The notes: a model not told the origin generated them from the sequence alone. Counted from the stretch's first letter, positions 12,243 to 23,929 are shown. The stretch: DNA of 64,000 nt from Datura wrightii (GCA_035772735.1 JASDFA010000003.1:154579001-154643000); one strand, 5' to 3'. Numbers and translations are program-made.

Positions 12243-12438
12243 TATCTGTAACAAAAGAATATAGTAAGCTCTAGGGACTCAACCCTATACTGTACCGCTC
12301 TACAGCACGACTAAATAAGAATAAAAGGCAACCATCCTATCATGCCTTGCAACCTCCTACCCATAGTATGTGGTGCACAACACATCCATAGGCAAGAATC
12401 TAGTTAGCACGACTTGCAGACTCCCTGGGATTCGACCT

Positions 12439-12450
12439 GCTCTGATACCA
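12439..12450 (-). other. Gyp-2 primer-binding site (initiator Met tRNA)
   Basis: The minus strand reads TGGTATCAGAGC, complementary to the 3' end of plant initiator tRNA-Met, four bases inside the 5' LTR. Reverse transcription would start here. The leader between this site and gag (12243-12438) has no other recognisable feature. Confidence 0.9.
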
Positions 12451-13501
12451 AGTTTCTCACGCCCCGCCTTGGGGGGTATGACTAGCACCTGGTGCCCTAC
12501 TGGGACCTGAACTGCTAGACTGCTGAGCCTAAGCGCTTCTGGTGTCTGGCTGGCTCTAACTCTGGATTCAAGGAAACGACGGGCTATATAACGGCTGTAA
12601 GTACAGCCTCCGACCGACTAGGCCTATAGCCACCTGTACTATAACATCAGCTAACCAGAATCACATATATATAGGGAAACCTAAGCGGGCCGACAAGGCC
12701 ACCATGCTGACTAGTTACTTCTGAATCAATATAACAGATGCTAAACAGCTACGTGACCGACAAGGTCACCATTACTAACTAAAAAAGGCCTCACACGGCC
12801 AATATAAACAACTAATAATCGCACGGCCCCACATGACCGGCACAACTAACCACAAGGAAATATATACAGACTGCAAGCCTCTAAGAATATTGATAAGATG
12901 GTCGGGACAGGGCCCCGGCCTACCCATACTGTACAACAAAAGAAAAGGGATAAACCTCTAGCTATCTAGCTCCGGATGACTGGAGCTGATGACCCTGTGA
13001 GCTGGTTGGAATCACGAGGTATCGGCTCCTCATCTATGAGTACCTGCAGGCAAGTAATGCAGTGCCCCCAACAGGCGTCAGTACTGCTGGTACTGAGTAT
13101 GTAAAGCAACAACTGAAAAATATCTGAAAACAAAAATACAACTGATGGAACTGAAATAGAAAGAAATAGACTAAACTGACTGGAAATGTAGAGCTAAGCG
13201 TACTCTCGACTATGCTGGAAGGAGTAGGAGTCATACTTGGAAATATATCGCTCTACTGTCGATCTACTCGTATCTAGCGTAACATGGCATAACATAACAT
13301 AACATAACATAGCATAGCACACACAAACCATACCCGGCCCCTATAAGCCAGGAGGTACAATCAACACGCAATCTATACCCTTACCTCGGTCATCCCATCT
13401 CCTATAATAACTATAAGCATCCTGCCGATCCCCTGGGTATGCACTTGGGCTCGCTGAGCCCCTGACTATAACTGTACCTGAGTCTGGAGGACTCCTGAAT
13501 C

Positions 13502-14065
13502 AACACCCTGGGGGTACCCTTTCGACGGGGGTGTATAAAAGCCGACCAAGGCAAAATATGGGGAAACCGGCATCCCATCTTCATCTCCTGTGGGACGGCA
13601 TGCCACTATATAGAGTGACGTATCCTCGCCCTCTAGCAGATGAGTGGATACAGCTATTAACCCTGGGGCGGTCATGAATGCTAGGTAATCCAACCCCGTG
13701 ACAATACAGTGGTCTCAACTAGTAATACTATCTGCGTATACCATATGCTGAAGCTAGTGATGATAATGTATCTGTACATACTATATGATGAACTAGTGAT
13801 AGTGATATGTATGTATTTAATACATGCTGAGACTGATAATGGTATATATATATATATAATCTTCTGTCATACTGTGTTGAGTCTAATGTTGAACAAGATA
13901 TAGTTTTTCTGCTGGGAATCATGCTGTATAACTGAGTTTCATAGTAACATGATTTACTATTCTAACATGCTTTCTAAACATCATTTTAATCTACCATTCT
14001 ACTTCTGAGATACCTTACAGATACTTATATTTTTTTACTAAGTTTCAACTAAACATGATAATATC
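13502..14065. other. 564-bp segment present in only one Gyp-2 LTR
   Basis: The 3' LTR jumps directly from GAATC (ending 6245) to CTAACATACTTTAC, while this LTR has 564 extra bases between the same words. The trinucleotide ATC flanks both ends. No terminal inverted repeats are visible, so loss from the other LTR by short-homology deletion is more likely than a later insertion. The segment has a (TA)n run and no convincing gene. Confidence 0.8.
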
Positions 14066-14800
14066 CTAACATACTTTACTAAATCACATATTGGGCATGC
14101 TGTACAGTTCCTAACACTTTGTATTAGAATTTATATCATGCTAGCAAGTTTCACGCTATACATAACATGATGCTTCCAATATCGTACTAATATTCATACT
14201 AAACATAACACACGACTTCTGAAACATTCTACTGTCCTTTGAACTATTTTACTATATCGAGACTACTAACTTGCCGAGGAAACTAGCTTTACATACCTTC
14301 GCTTCTGATTTTCTGACTAACTGGCGTAGCTCGGTCAGTATTTTCGCTATTTCTCCCAACTGCATCCATATATACATCAATTAGGACTAAATACACTAAT
14401 ATTCTGGAAGAAGATAATACTTTTAATATATATATATATATATAGCCAAAACTTTGGCTTATCGAAAGACGATCGAAAACTCGCTATTTCTTGGAAGTCC
14501 AGAAGGGAGAAATACTCACTTTAGGGCTAGGAGTGTATTGACACTAAGTTGGAGCAATTCCCCTTACCTTAGCTCGGTAGCACGATGATTCGCCGGCCAA
14601 ATTTCACGAAACTAAATCCGTAGGAATGCTCCTTGCTGCTTAATACCTCGGTATCTAGAGTTAATTTGAGTTTGGACCGTGTTTGGCGGCGTAATCGGAT
14701 GAGAAATGGATAGGATTGTTCGTTCCTCCTCCTCTCTGGTTTACTCTCTATTCTTACTGGAAATTATAAGTTAATTAAAGCAAAAACCTAAGTTTGGAGG

Positions 14801-14808
14801 CTTTTATA
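14801..14808 (-). promoter_or_regulatory. TATA box of the Gyp-2 5' LTR promoter
   Basis: TATAAAAG on the minus strand, followed downstream by the R/U5 part of the LTR. This is the copy that would drive the element's transcript. Recognised by motif and position only. Confidence 0.6.
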
Positions 14809-15039
14809 CTTGGGGTTGCACCTCACCTCCGTGACACGCTGTGTATCGCGGAGGTGAGCCTCTGTGACACTCTGGCCATCGTGGAGGGGGTCTGCCAGCC
14901 TTCTCTTGCGATGGTTCGACGTGTCACTTATTCGGTCTTTCCCCGGGCCTTTTCCTAGCATGTATGGCATTCAAAAACTCTTAACCAACATGTGAATGAG
15001 CCATCTACATGTCGAGAATTTAATGGGTGTAACAACCTG

Positions 15040-15674
15040 TTCTTGATAGTGACCTTGTTCAACTGCCGATAGTCAATGTACATCCGAAGGGAACCATCCT
15101 TCTTTCGGACAAAGAGTACCGGTGCACCCCATGGGGATTTGCTAGGTCTAATGAAACCCTTGTCTAAGAGGTCCTTCAATAGCTCCTTCAACTCCTTTAA
15201 CTCAGCTGGAATCATTTTGTAAGGAGGAATAGATATAGGTTGCGTATCGAGAAGAAGGTCAATACCAAAATCAATCTCCCATTCGGGAGGAATTCCCGAT
15301 AGATCATCTGAAAACACTTTTGGATATTCGCACACGACAGGAACTAATTGAATAGTCAGGGTTCCATATGTAGCATCTTTAACCCTAACTAGGTGGTACA
15401 TGAAACCCTTATAAATCATCTTTCTAGCCTTAAGGTAGGAAATCAAATAACCCACAAGCACAGCTAAACTACCCTTCCACTCTAGGACTGGCTCACCCGA
15501 AAACGGGAACTCTACTGTACGGGTTCTACAATTCATTGACTTATAACATGCATGTAGCCAATCTATGCCAAAGATAACATCAAAAACTGTCATGGCTAGC
15601 TCTATTAAATTTGTCGAGGAGACTTTTTAAAGGGCCATAATAGGGAAATTTCTATATACCCATCGAGCTATAAC
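15040..15674 (-). pseudogene. Gyp-1 protease tail and RT N-terminal half
   Basis: The frame 14955-15593 holds the FDVIFGIDWLHACY block, a gag-pol linker and RT fingers: PPYKMIPAELKELKELL, GFIRPSKSPWGAPVLFV, KKDGSLRMYIDYRQLNK and VTIKNR. Everything after VTIKNR in that frame is LTR sequence of the inserted Gyp-2, so the ORF as it stands is a false fusion. The RT continues at 5192 going down. A stop-rich stretch at 15594-15674 joins it to the protease active-site part. Confidence 0.9.
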
Positions 15675-15923
15675 TTAATCACCGGTTGGAGTAGAAACTG
15701 AGAAGGGTTCTGATAGAATTTCGGGACTGAGTCGGAAACTACTTGAAAAATAGGGTGTCAGAAAAGATAAAGTAGCTCCTGGGACTAACAATGCATATAA
15801 ATCAAAGTTGGAGTACTCGTAACATACCAGTGACCACATTTGGTGAAGTCTCCAACTCCTAACGAGATGCAAGGGCATAAAACCTATTCTGACGCTGACC
15901 ACCACCTGCACTGGTGGATGCAC
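15675..15923 (-). pseudogene. Gyp-1 aspartic protease, Asp to Val
   Basis: The active-site region reads LYALLVPGATLSFLTPYFS; related copies have LLDPGAT, as in Gyp-3. The codon at 15783-15785 encodes Val. Without this Asp the protease cannot form the catalytic dyad. The downstream FSVSTPTGD motif matches the gypsy protease family. Confidence 0.86.
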
Positions 15924-17071
15924 CCTGCTGAGTTGGGCATGCTAATGCTGTTGCTGTACTGGTAGCCTGAGTATGACCCCTATCATCACCCTGTTTGGCC
16001 AACGGACACTCCCGGTGCCTGTGCTCGGATCTACCACACCCAGAGCAAAATATCTGATTCAATCAAGCACTCCCCTATATGATTCTTGCCACAATTCCAG
16101 CATACTAGAAAGGTACGCTCTACCTGTATGCTTATTTGTCCCCTCGAGCATGATTATCTACTCCTCTAGTCATCCGTGATCTAGGCAGAGCATTGGCTGA
16201 TGACAGCGGTGGAGCTAATGACCTATGATGGGACTGCTAATGATGTTGTCCTCCCAACCTCTGCTGGGAGAACCCTAAACTATCTGTACTGGCCCTCTTG
16301 GCCTCCCTCTCCCTCAAATGTACTGCCTCCATTTGCTGAGCATACAAAACCAATCGAGAGAAGTTGATGTCCTGATGAAGCATAGCGGTCCTATAATCCT
16401 TGACCAGGTAGTCCGTTACTCCGTGCGCAAACCTACTCACCCCAGCTCTTTGATTAGCCACTACTTCTAGTGCATATTTGGACAAAAATGGGTGAACTCC
16501 AAAGAATGTTCTTGGACTGTCATATTATTCTGCCTCAAATTCATAAACTCAGCTACCTTGATCTCCCTCATGTCACGGGGAAATAACTGATCCAGGAATG
16601 TGGTAAGGAACTCATCCCAACCATTGAGACCCGCTCCAACTGCTCTACTATTCTTGCACTGTCTGAACCAGCTATGGGCAACCCCTTTCAACTGATAAGA
16701 TGTTAGATTTGCACAATCCTTCCCTGTCACCCCCATGATCTAGGTGATCTTCTAGATCATATCAATAAACTCGTATGAGTCCTCATCCACCTTTGACCTG
16801 AGGAACTCCGTAGGGTTCATCCTAAGAAAGTCCCTGAAACTTGCCGCTGTTGCATTCCTATTCTGGGGAATATGTGCTACCACCTACTGGTTGACTTGGG
16901 TGGTTAGTGCCTGTGCCAACATTTGGATAGCTTCCCTAAACTCTACATGGGCAACCTGCTCGTGCACATGATCCTCGGGGACTGTGGGGCCTGTTGGTGC
17001 CCATTCCTGTTGCCATTCTCATAGCCATTTCCATTTTCATTTCTTCTTCCATTAACTCGGAGAGGAGGCGT
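15924..17071 (-). pseudogene. Gyp-1 gag, start codon lost
   Basis: The family start MPP is found as Thr-Pro-Pro: the codon at 17069-17071 is ACG on the minus strand, where Gyp-3 has ATG at the matching place. Then come an Asn/Gly-rich leader (NGRRNENGNGYENGN), capsid sequence (SYQLKGVAHSWFRQC, DEFLTTFLDQLFPRDMRE, NLRQNNMTVQEHSLEFTHF), and KYALEVVANQRAGVSRFAHGV in another frame. The zinc knuckle is at 16003-16047, CSGCGRSEHRHREC, an intact CX2CX4HX4C. Frameshifts occur near 16940, 16740, 16480 and 16230. Confidence 0.87.
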
Positions 17072-17266
17072 GATTCTGCAAAAGCTTATATCACGAGTTA
17101 TAAGGACAGAGAGACATTTAATCGCACGACATAGATCATAAAAGAAGGGAAGTTTCCTAATATGTTTCATAGCCTCTTCTTCATAAGTGTGGCGCGCTTC
17201 ACACCCATGAAAAGAGATTCTACCTAATGTGGCTTTCAAATACCCTAGGAAGCTTCAAAACCTAAT

Positions 17267-17278
17267 GCTCTGATACCA
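17267..17278 (-). other. Gyp-1 primer-binding site (initiator Met tRNA)
   Basis: The minus strand reads TGGTATCAGAGC, three bases inside the 5' LTR start at 17282. Between this and gag (17072-17266) is an untranslated leader resembling the Gyp-3 leader at 40950-41155. Confidence 0.9.
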
Positions 17279-17281
17279 AGT

Positions 17282-19559
17282 TAGTCACGACCCAAATATA
17301 AGCTCGCATATAGACACGAGACAAGGAACTCCCAGAGGCTCCAAGTCGACCCATGGCATGAACACAGTGGTTAAGAACATACAACAAGAGGAAAATGATA
17401 TAATAAACATGTTTAAGCGAAAGTCTACATACATATCAATCTAAAAGCAAAGTCAACACTGATAAGTTGATATTCTACATATTGTCTGAAAAGCCTCTAA
17501 CATAACTGATGAGCTAATGGGACAACATCCCCAACTAGCTCGACAAAATTTGTAACTAAAATAGCATGACAATGGATAACTGAATGTCTTCAAAGGATGA
17601 GTATTAACCAACGCTAGCTAAAACAGGTCTGAGAGGAAAGTTGGACTAATGATGCGGTTGAGACTGATCCCTCGGACCTGTATCATGAAACGATACAGCA
17701 TAGAGTATGCAGTTAATACTTGGAATGTACTCAGTATGCAAGATAAGTAAAAATGAATAGTTAAAATACATAAGATTTTGTAAGAGTAGGATAGCATGAA
17801 CATGAAGTAAATATCATAATATAAACATAAGGGCTCAAGGTTTTCAAACCATTCATTATCTAATCATAATCATAATCATAATAGAAACCTCATAAAGCAT
17901 AACTTGAGCCAAAGTAACATAACATAATAATTCATAAATCATGAGGAAGAATGGGAGAACTCGTCTTAACTGATACCATCATGATAGAGCTTACATGATG
18001 CCCCAACTTTTTGCTCAAGTGGGCAAGGCCGTCTCAAGCTTTCCAGGAAAGGGACGTGCATCATGTGATATCATAGGAGATTCTATAATATATGTATAAA
18101 CCTATGGTGGCACGTAGTTATGAGACCACGGGGGTTACCTAAATGCTGGATCTACTCGATGCTAGACACTGCTCCTAAAAATATGAACATGAGGATCATA
18201 GCGTAATCGTGAAATTATTCATGAAGTTCATGGCCAAATAAATCATAACATACTTGATCATACTTGAAATACATGATTAGCCATGAATAAGGGCCTGTGA
18301 TTCGGCCAAGAGTCATAAGTTCATAAATCATGAAGAACATGCATATTTGTGAAAATTCATATACTTGAGATTCATAAATCCATGAGGAGTACTTGAAGAG
18401 AAATCATATCATAAATCATAAATCATAATTTAGGACTTAGAAAGATCAAAATCATAATAGAATCATAACTTGACTTTTTATGAAACTTTTTTAATTGGGC
18501 ATATATTGACTTGGATTTGAAATCATAAAAATAATAATCAATTTAAATATAGAATTTTCCGATAGATTTTAAAACAATGTTTAGAACATGAAGGGAATTG
18601 ACCTATAATCAAATCAAAGAGAATTCCATAAATTTGGGGTTAAAACCCCATAAGATCATCAAATTCACTTTAATACTTGAATTCATGAATCATAGAGGAA
18701 AATTGGTGCATGAGAGTGGAGAGGAACTCTCATTCACAATCCTACATACCTGGGTAATCTGATCTTACACTCTCCCTTGAAAGCCCAAAGGAACTGAAGA
18801 AGAAATTGGGGAGTTCTAGGCTTCATCTTCCCTTAGAAATCCTCTAGTTTGCATGCATGGGGAGGAAATGGGTTAGCATAGGTTAAGCACCCTTAAAATC
18901 CTTCCAACTGAGCTTAAAATGACGTAGTTTAGGACCTTAAAGCATAGGATTTACGAAAATACCCTTAATAAAAACTCTAGAAAAGAGCTAGTTGTACCTC
19001 ATTCCCATGACACGTGATTGCCATCCGTTATTATCTTCCAAAATTTCCTCAATTCTCAGGCCTTCAAATGACGACTCAACAAGACGAATCATTACTCGAC
19101 ACAATGACCCATTGTGTCCTTTCATTGTCATCATTGACTCCACGTACAATTTCTGAAACTTCCACCATGGGTCAACCAACAAATCATACCTCCAAACCAT
19201 GGGTCGTTGGACCCCTCCATTGCCTCTGTGCTAATTTTCATCGTAGCTCCTCACAAGCACTTATCACGACTTATTATTCCTTATAATGAGTCATATCACA
19301 ATTCGTACCATCCAACCCTGATACCACAAAGACAAATAATGAATTCAAATGAAAACCCATTACATCATCTAATGGGTCATCCCTGGACTGGTTACTACTG
19401 AGCCTCCTGCTGCTGAGCCTAACTACGAGTGGTTCCTACAGGTCGTTACTCCTTCGCATGACTCCTACCATGAGTCATTCTAAGTCAAAATCTCATATTT
19501 TTCTATTGTTCTCATTTCAAATTTTCAAGTCTGGTCTTAGGTACTTCTGGTGTATTACA
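17282..19559 (-). repeat. Gyp-1 5' LTR
   Basis: 2278 bp. It begins TAGTCACGACCC (TG changed to TA) and ends TATTACA. It is collinear with 175-2447. It carries the same U3 palindrome cluster near 19000-19480. No gene is seen. Confidence 0.9.
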
Positions 19560-21130
19560 CTCTGAATGTTTAGTTTTGAGTGCATGCCGACAAGTTCCTT
19601 GTATAGATCGAACTTGTCTCTTGGTGCCACCTTGGTCAGCATATCCGAAGGATTCTCACTTGTAGGGATCTTCTTGACTTGCATAGATCCGTCCTCTATC
19701 TTTTCTCGAATCCAGTGATATCTCACGTCGATATGTTTTGTTCTTGCATTTTACATAATATTTTTGCTCAAGTCTATTACACTTTGACTGTCATAATAGA
19801 ATCTGTGTTCCTTTTGATGCAATCGAAGTTCTTAAAGAAATTGTTTCAATCATACCATCTCCTTGACATCTTTTGTAGCTACAATATACTCTGCTTCAGT
19901 TGTAGACAACGCGACAGACTTCTGCAACTTTGACTTCCATGATATAGCTCCCTCCTAAAATGTAAACAAATATCTAGTAGTGGATTTTCTATTATCAAGG
20001 TCACCTACCATATCAGCATCTATATAGTCTTTCAAGATTGGATCAAATCCTCTAAAACACAAGCAGTCTCTTATGGTACCTCTCAGGTACCTGAGTATCC
20101 CCTTGACTGCTTCCCAGTGTTCTTTTCCAGGATTTTCAAGGAACCTGCTAATAACACCAACTACATGAGCAATGTCTGGTCTAGAACATACCATTGCATA
20201 CATCCAACTCCCGACTGTTGAAGAATAAGGAACTTTAGCCATATTTCCTTTCTCCACAAATGTTGTAGGACACATCTGCTTGCTCAACTTCAGATGACCA
20301 GCAAGAGGTGTGCTAACGGCTTTATCACTCTTCACGTTGAAGTGTTCAAGTACATTTTCTATGAACTTCTCCTGAGATAGCCATGACTTTCTACTTGTTC
20401 ATTCTCAAACATTCTTCATCCCTAGAATTTATTGTGCTGGGACAAAGTCCTTCATGTCGAACGACTTGGACAAATATCCCTTCAACTTTGCAATTCTCTC
20501 CTTGTCCTGTCCTACAATTAATATGTCATCAACATACACCAACAAGATAATAAAGTTGTTATCAAAAAATCTTTTGAAGTATACACATGGATCATAATAG
20601 GTCTTTATGTAAGTTTGACTTTTCATGAATGAGTCAAACTTCTTATACCACTGCCTTGGTCCCTACTTCAATTCATAAAGACTCTTATTCAGTTTACACA
20701 CCATGTGCTTCTTACCAACTACTTCAAATCCTTCTGGCTGATCCATATAGATCTCCTCTTTCAAATCTCCGTGAAGAAATGCAGTTTTCACGTTCAGCGG
20801 CTCCACTTTAAGATCTAGGCTAGCTGCTAAACTCAAAATGGTTTGAATAGAAGTCATTTTGACAACAGGTGAGAAAATTTCATCAAAATCAATACCTTTC
20901 TTCTATTCAAGCCTTTTACCACTAATTGAGCTTTATATCTGACCAGTTTGCCATCTCCATCTTTCTTGAATTTAAAGCCACTTGCACTTAAGTGGTCTTT
21001 TACCTTTTGAAAGTTCAAACATCTTGTATGTGCCATTTTTCTGTAGAGTTCCATCTTCTCTTGCATGACTTTCATTCACTGTTTCTTTTCTGGATGGATC
21101 AGCACCTCCTTAAGACTTTTTGGCTCCTCT
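19560..21130 (-). pseudogene. Cop-1 reverse transcriptase and RNase H
   Basis: Copia-type order, so RT follows integrase. Read down from 21130: KKDGDGKLVRYKAQLVVKG, then SLAASLDLKVEPLNVKTAFL and KLNKSLYELK (20663-20857). The catalytic YVDDILIVG follows, with YVDD at 20525-20536, both Asp intact. RNase H follows (GHLKLSKQMC, VSRPDIAHVVG-like block, DYIDADMVGDLDNRKS at 19955-20335) and ends with MRYHWIREKIEDGSMQVKK and the DMLTKVAP motif. The frame runs into the Gyp-1 LTR at 19559; the true pol end is at 132-174. At least five frame breaks are present. Confidence 0.9.
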
Positions 21131-22230
21131 TCATTATTAATGAGGACATACTCTGAGGAAGGTTAGAAGTAGAAGGAATGGTAATAAGTCTAGGGACTAT
21201 ATACCATTCTATTTCTTGGCCTTCTCTGATAGATCGTCAACAGTTCCAACTTCACTTTCTCGGAAGATTATATCTTTGCTTCTATTGACCTTTTTCTCTA
21301 TAAGATCCCACAGTCTGTACCCGAACTCTTTATCTCCATATATGATGAATATGCAGGGAACTGATTTATCATCTAACTTTGTTCTCTGCTCCTTCGGTAC
21401 ATGTGCAAAGGCTTTGCAACTGAACACCTTTAGATGTTAGTAGGACACCTCCTTGTTCGTCCAAACTCTCATTGGGATGTCAAATTCCAATAGAACTAAT
21501 GGACTGCGATTGATCAAGTAACAGGTTGTTTGAATTGCTTCACCCTAAAATGACTTAGGTAGACCTTTTCGACAATAGTGTGGTTTATCCTCTCGGCTAC
21601 ACCATTGTGTTGTGGGGTTCCAGGAACTATTTTCTCATGCCTGATCCCATGACTTAAATAGTACTCCTCAAAATTCCCTTGAAATATACTCTCCTCCATT
21701 GTCAGTGCAGAGACGCTTTAACTTTCGACCCATCTCCCTTTCCACCTAAGCATGAAAATTTTGAAATACTTGAAACACCTGATCTTTGGTTTTCAAGATA
21801 TAAACCCATAATTTTCATGAAACATCATCAATAAAAGTAATAAAATATTTGTTACCGCCCGTCGATTCTCTCTCCATTGGACCACAAACATCATAATATA
21901 CCAAATCAAGTATATTCAATTTTCTTTCAGACGATATCCTAAATGAAACTCTATACTGCTTACCAAATAAACAGTAATCATAAGGTTTTACCGTTGTACC
22001 TTTGGAAAAAGATATTAGTGATTTCTTGGCAAGAATCTGCAGTCCCTTCTCGCTCACCCATTCTTTTATGCCACAAATTTGTAGAAATCTCTTCTTGAGC
22101 CGCATTTAGTTCACCTTGGCATATTTCTGCATCTGTCTTGTGCAATTTGCCAAGAAAACACCCTTCGCAATCACCAATGCCCCCTTGGCGAGTCTCTATT
22201 TTTGATTTGCAAATTAGTTCTCATATCCAT
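21131..22230 (-). pseudogene. Cop-1 integrase
   Basis: Integrase core with all three acidic positions still readable across frames: VYYDVCGPMERES and FIDDVS (21815-22105), TDNGGEY near 21695, and PGTPQHNGVAERINHTIVEK (21514-21699). It is preceded by the GAG-pre-integrase part (MSEKGLQ-like WVSEKGLQILAKKSL) and followed by the conserved copia tail FSCKAFAHVPKEQRTKLDD (21209-21427). Stops and frameshifts separate the segments. The sequence is close to the Tnt1-94 polyprotein family. Confidence 0.87.
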
Positions 22231-23345
22231 CTCAGTCCAAGGCAATACCTGAGATCAAGTTCATTCGCAAATCAGGTATATGCCACACATCCTTCAGAAT
22301 TAATGTGCATCCAACATTCGTCTTGATACAAATGTCTCTGATCCCCGCAATCTTTGAGTAACTTGTGTTACCCGTTTTCACAATGCCAAAATCACCTGCT
22401 ACATATCTGCAGAAAAGATCCCTTATCGATGTTGCATGGTAAGATGATGTCGTGTCAACCACCTATTCTGACTCTACTCCTCCCAAGTGCATGCATTCCT
22501 CTTCCTCGTGTATGAAGAGAACAACATTGTCATTATTTTGCATCGTGGTAGTTGTATTGCCATTGTTTTTCTAGCAACTGCTTTCATCTTGCCCCTTTTT
22601 AGATTTGGACAATCTCTTTTGAAGTGACCTGGTTGATCACATTTGTAGCAATTTCTAGATCTTGATTTATATTGGACCTTCGACTCTCCATGATATCTGG
22701 ATCCACCATAGTTACTTGAACTCCTTTGGTGACTCCTACCTCTACTTTCTGTGATGAGAGTCTGTCCATGATTTTCAGGCTTTTTTCTCATCTTCTCATT
22801 AAGTAGAAGAGCTGACGTACATCTTTCAGCTCTACAAAATCCTTACCATGTAAAATGGTTGTTTCCAAATTATCGTAGGAAGATGGCAACGAGTTCAAGA
22901 GCATGATGGCTTTATTTTCCTTCTCAATCTTTAACTCGAGGTTAGCCAGCTACGCGATTAGTCCATTAAGCACCAAACAATTTGTACCTTCACCCATATG
23001 TAGGGCATACAACTGTTTCTTTAGGTACAATTTATTTGTTAGCGTTTTGGACATATGTAGATTTTCTAACATTGTCCAAATGCCACATGCACTATCTTCA
23101 TCGATGATGTTATTGATCACATCATTGTTAAGTGCAACCTGATTGCAGTAGCTACTTTTTCATCCATTTCTTCTCAATCTTCAAGATTCATGAATTTTGG
23201 GTTTTTGAATTTGCCGCCTAGTGCCTTGCGCAATCCTTGTTGGATAAGAAGATCCCTCATCCTTCTCTTCCATGTTAAAAAACCTTTATAACTATTGAAT
23301 TTTGCTACTTTACTCCAGACATTTTTTTCACCGAGTATAGTATTA
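22231..23345 (-). pseudogene. Cop-1 gag and protease
   Basis: The gag N-terminal part reads KVAKFNSYKGFLTWKRRMRD (23174-23485), followed by UBN2-type capsid sequence broken by stops. The zinc knuckle at 22609-22650 is intact: CYKCDQPGHFKRDC. Protease begins near 22462 with VDTTSSYHAT, the copia active-site region with its Asp kept. The segment at 22232-22462 ends in the LKDVWHIPDLRMNLISG block typical of the protease C-terminus. The N-terminal frame reads through the primer site into the LTR, so the true start is near 23340. Confidence 0.87.
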
Positions 23346-23384
23346 CCAACCACAAAAATATTTCTGTAAATGAGCAGAACCTGT

Positions 23385-23396
23385 GCTCTGATACCA
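23385..23396 (-). other. Cop-1 primer-binding site (initiator Met tRNA)
   Basis: The minus strand reads TGGTATCAGAGC, two bases inside the LTR. Confidence 0.9.
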
Positions 23397-23398
23397 GT

Positions 23399-23929
23399 TG
23401 TTGGGAATAAAACCACTACAAAAATAATATTTGCGGTAATAAACAGCGGAATAATGAAGTAGCACCGAGATACGGTAATCAACAAGAATAAGAAAGAGTA
23501 ATAATAATGACATCAAGAATTTTACGTGAAAATCCTTCTGAATAAGAAAAAACTCACTAGCGAGAGGAGAAACTGATATCACTATAGAAAAGAATTTTAT
23601 AATTGTAGGTCTGAGTAATATACTCCAAAGACCACACACACTCAAAAGTAAATAACTCTCTTTTGATTTTTCCACCTCACTCCAATATCGCTCACACTCT
23701 CTATATTTTCTCACAGACTATTTCTTAAATCCCATCTGTGATGCCTCACTTTTTTTGCTCTCTTTGTTTTGGTGTGATTACAAATGAATAATTCCTCTCC
23801 TTTTATAAGAGAACAAACTTTATCCCCAAGTATGCTACATGGGCAAATTCAATCTCCTCCATAACTTGCCAAAACTTTGGTTCCAAGGGCCAAGTAAATT
23901 GGCACATGGGAATTAGGATGGATCCAACA
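23399..23929 (-). repeat. Cop-1 5' LTR
   Basis: 531 bp with matching ends TGTTGG...CCAACA on the plus strand. The right end matches window bases 1-131. Length and ends suit a Tork/Tnt1-type element. Confidence 0.92.
23800..23807 (-). promoter_or_regulatory. TATA box of the Cop-1 5' LTR
   Basis: TATAAAAG on the minus strand, in the outer third of the LTR, upstream of the presumed transcription start. Called from motif and position. Confidence 0.6.

Larger units (their letters stand above)
5198..15034 (-). mobile_element. Gyp-2: nearly complete chromodomain Ty3/gypsy retrotransposon nested in Gyp-1
   Basis: 9.8-kb minus-strand element bounded by the ACCTG duplication. It has LTRs 5198-7205 and 12455-15034, an initiator-Met primer site at 12439-12450 and a polypurine tract at 7206-7220. 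It has the full gene order gag, protease, RT, RNase H, integrase, chromodomain. It is the best preserved gypsy copy in the window, with long open stretches, but it carries a lost protease Asp, a nonsense codon in RT and a stop plus frameshift in integrase. The clade is most likely Tekay/Del from the chromodomain type and long LTRs. Confidence 0.95.
12455..15034 (-). repeat. Gyp-2 5' LTR (full length)
   Basis: 2580 bp, ending GGTGTAACA at the ACCTG duplication (15035-15039). The inner end reads TCTCACGCC where TGTCACGCC is expected. It contains a 564-bp segment absent from the partner LTR and two TA runs (13843-13858 and 14426-14444). The minus-strand TATA box lies at 14801-14808. Confidence 0.92.
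175..19559 (-). mobile_element. Gyp-1: chromodomain Ty3/gypsy (Tekay/Del-like) retrotransposon, split by Gyp-2
   Basis: Two LTRs of about 2.27 kb (175-2447 and 17282-19559) start TGTCAC/TAGTCAC and end TATTAAA/TATTACA. The internal part, once Gyp-2 (5198-15034) is subtracted, is about 5 kb and holds gag, protease, RT, RNase H, integrase and chromodomain on the minus strand. The total without Gyp-2 is about 9.5 kb, normal for the Tekay/Del chromovirus clade. The flanks CACCG (170-174) and CTCTG (19560-19564) agree at three of five positions and may be a decayed target duplication. The LTRs have drifted apart visibly more than those of Gyp-2, which fits the nesting order. Confidence 0.92.
1..23929 (-). 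mobile_element. Cop-1: Tnt1/Tork-like Ty1/copia retrotransposon, split by Gyp-1
   Basis: Minus-strand copia element. The gene order gag, protease, integrase, RT, RNase H runs from 23345 down to 19560. It has a complete 5' LTR (23399-23929), an initiator-Met primer site (23385-23396) and the inner end of a 3' LTR at the left window edge (1-131). The protein is recognisably close to the tobacco Tnt1-94 polyprotein family. Gyp-1 (175-19559) landed between the last pol codons and the polypurine tract, so the two Cop-1 pieces in this window are 1-174 and 19560-23929. Stops and frameshifts throughout make it inactive. Its right flank is AAAGA (23930-23934); the matching target duplicate lies outside the window. 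Confidence 0.9.

Noticed and set aside
13502..14065. MITE or other insertion in the Gyp-2 LTR
   Set aside because: No terminal inverted repeats; the flanking ATC fits a deletion in the partner LTR better.
14955..15593. 212-codon ORF as one Gyp-1 RT fragment
   Set aside because: Its last part crosses the Gyp-2 boundary at 15034-15039 and is LTR sequence.
17267..17278. tRNA-like sequences at the primer sites
   Set aside because: Only the short complement of a tRNA 3' end is present; no tRNA fold, so no tRNA gene.
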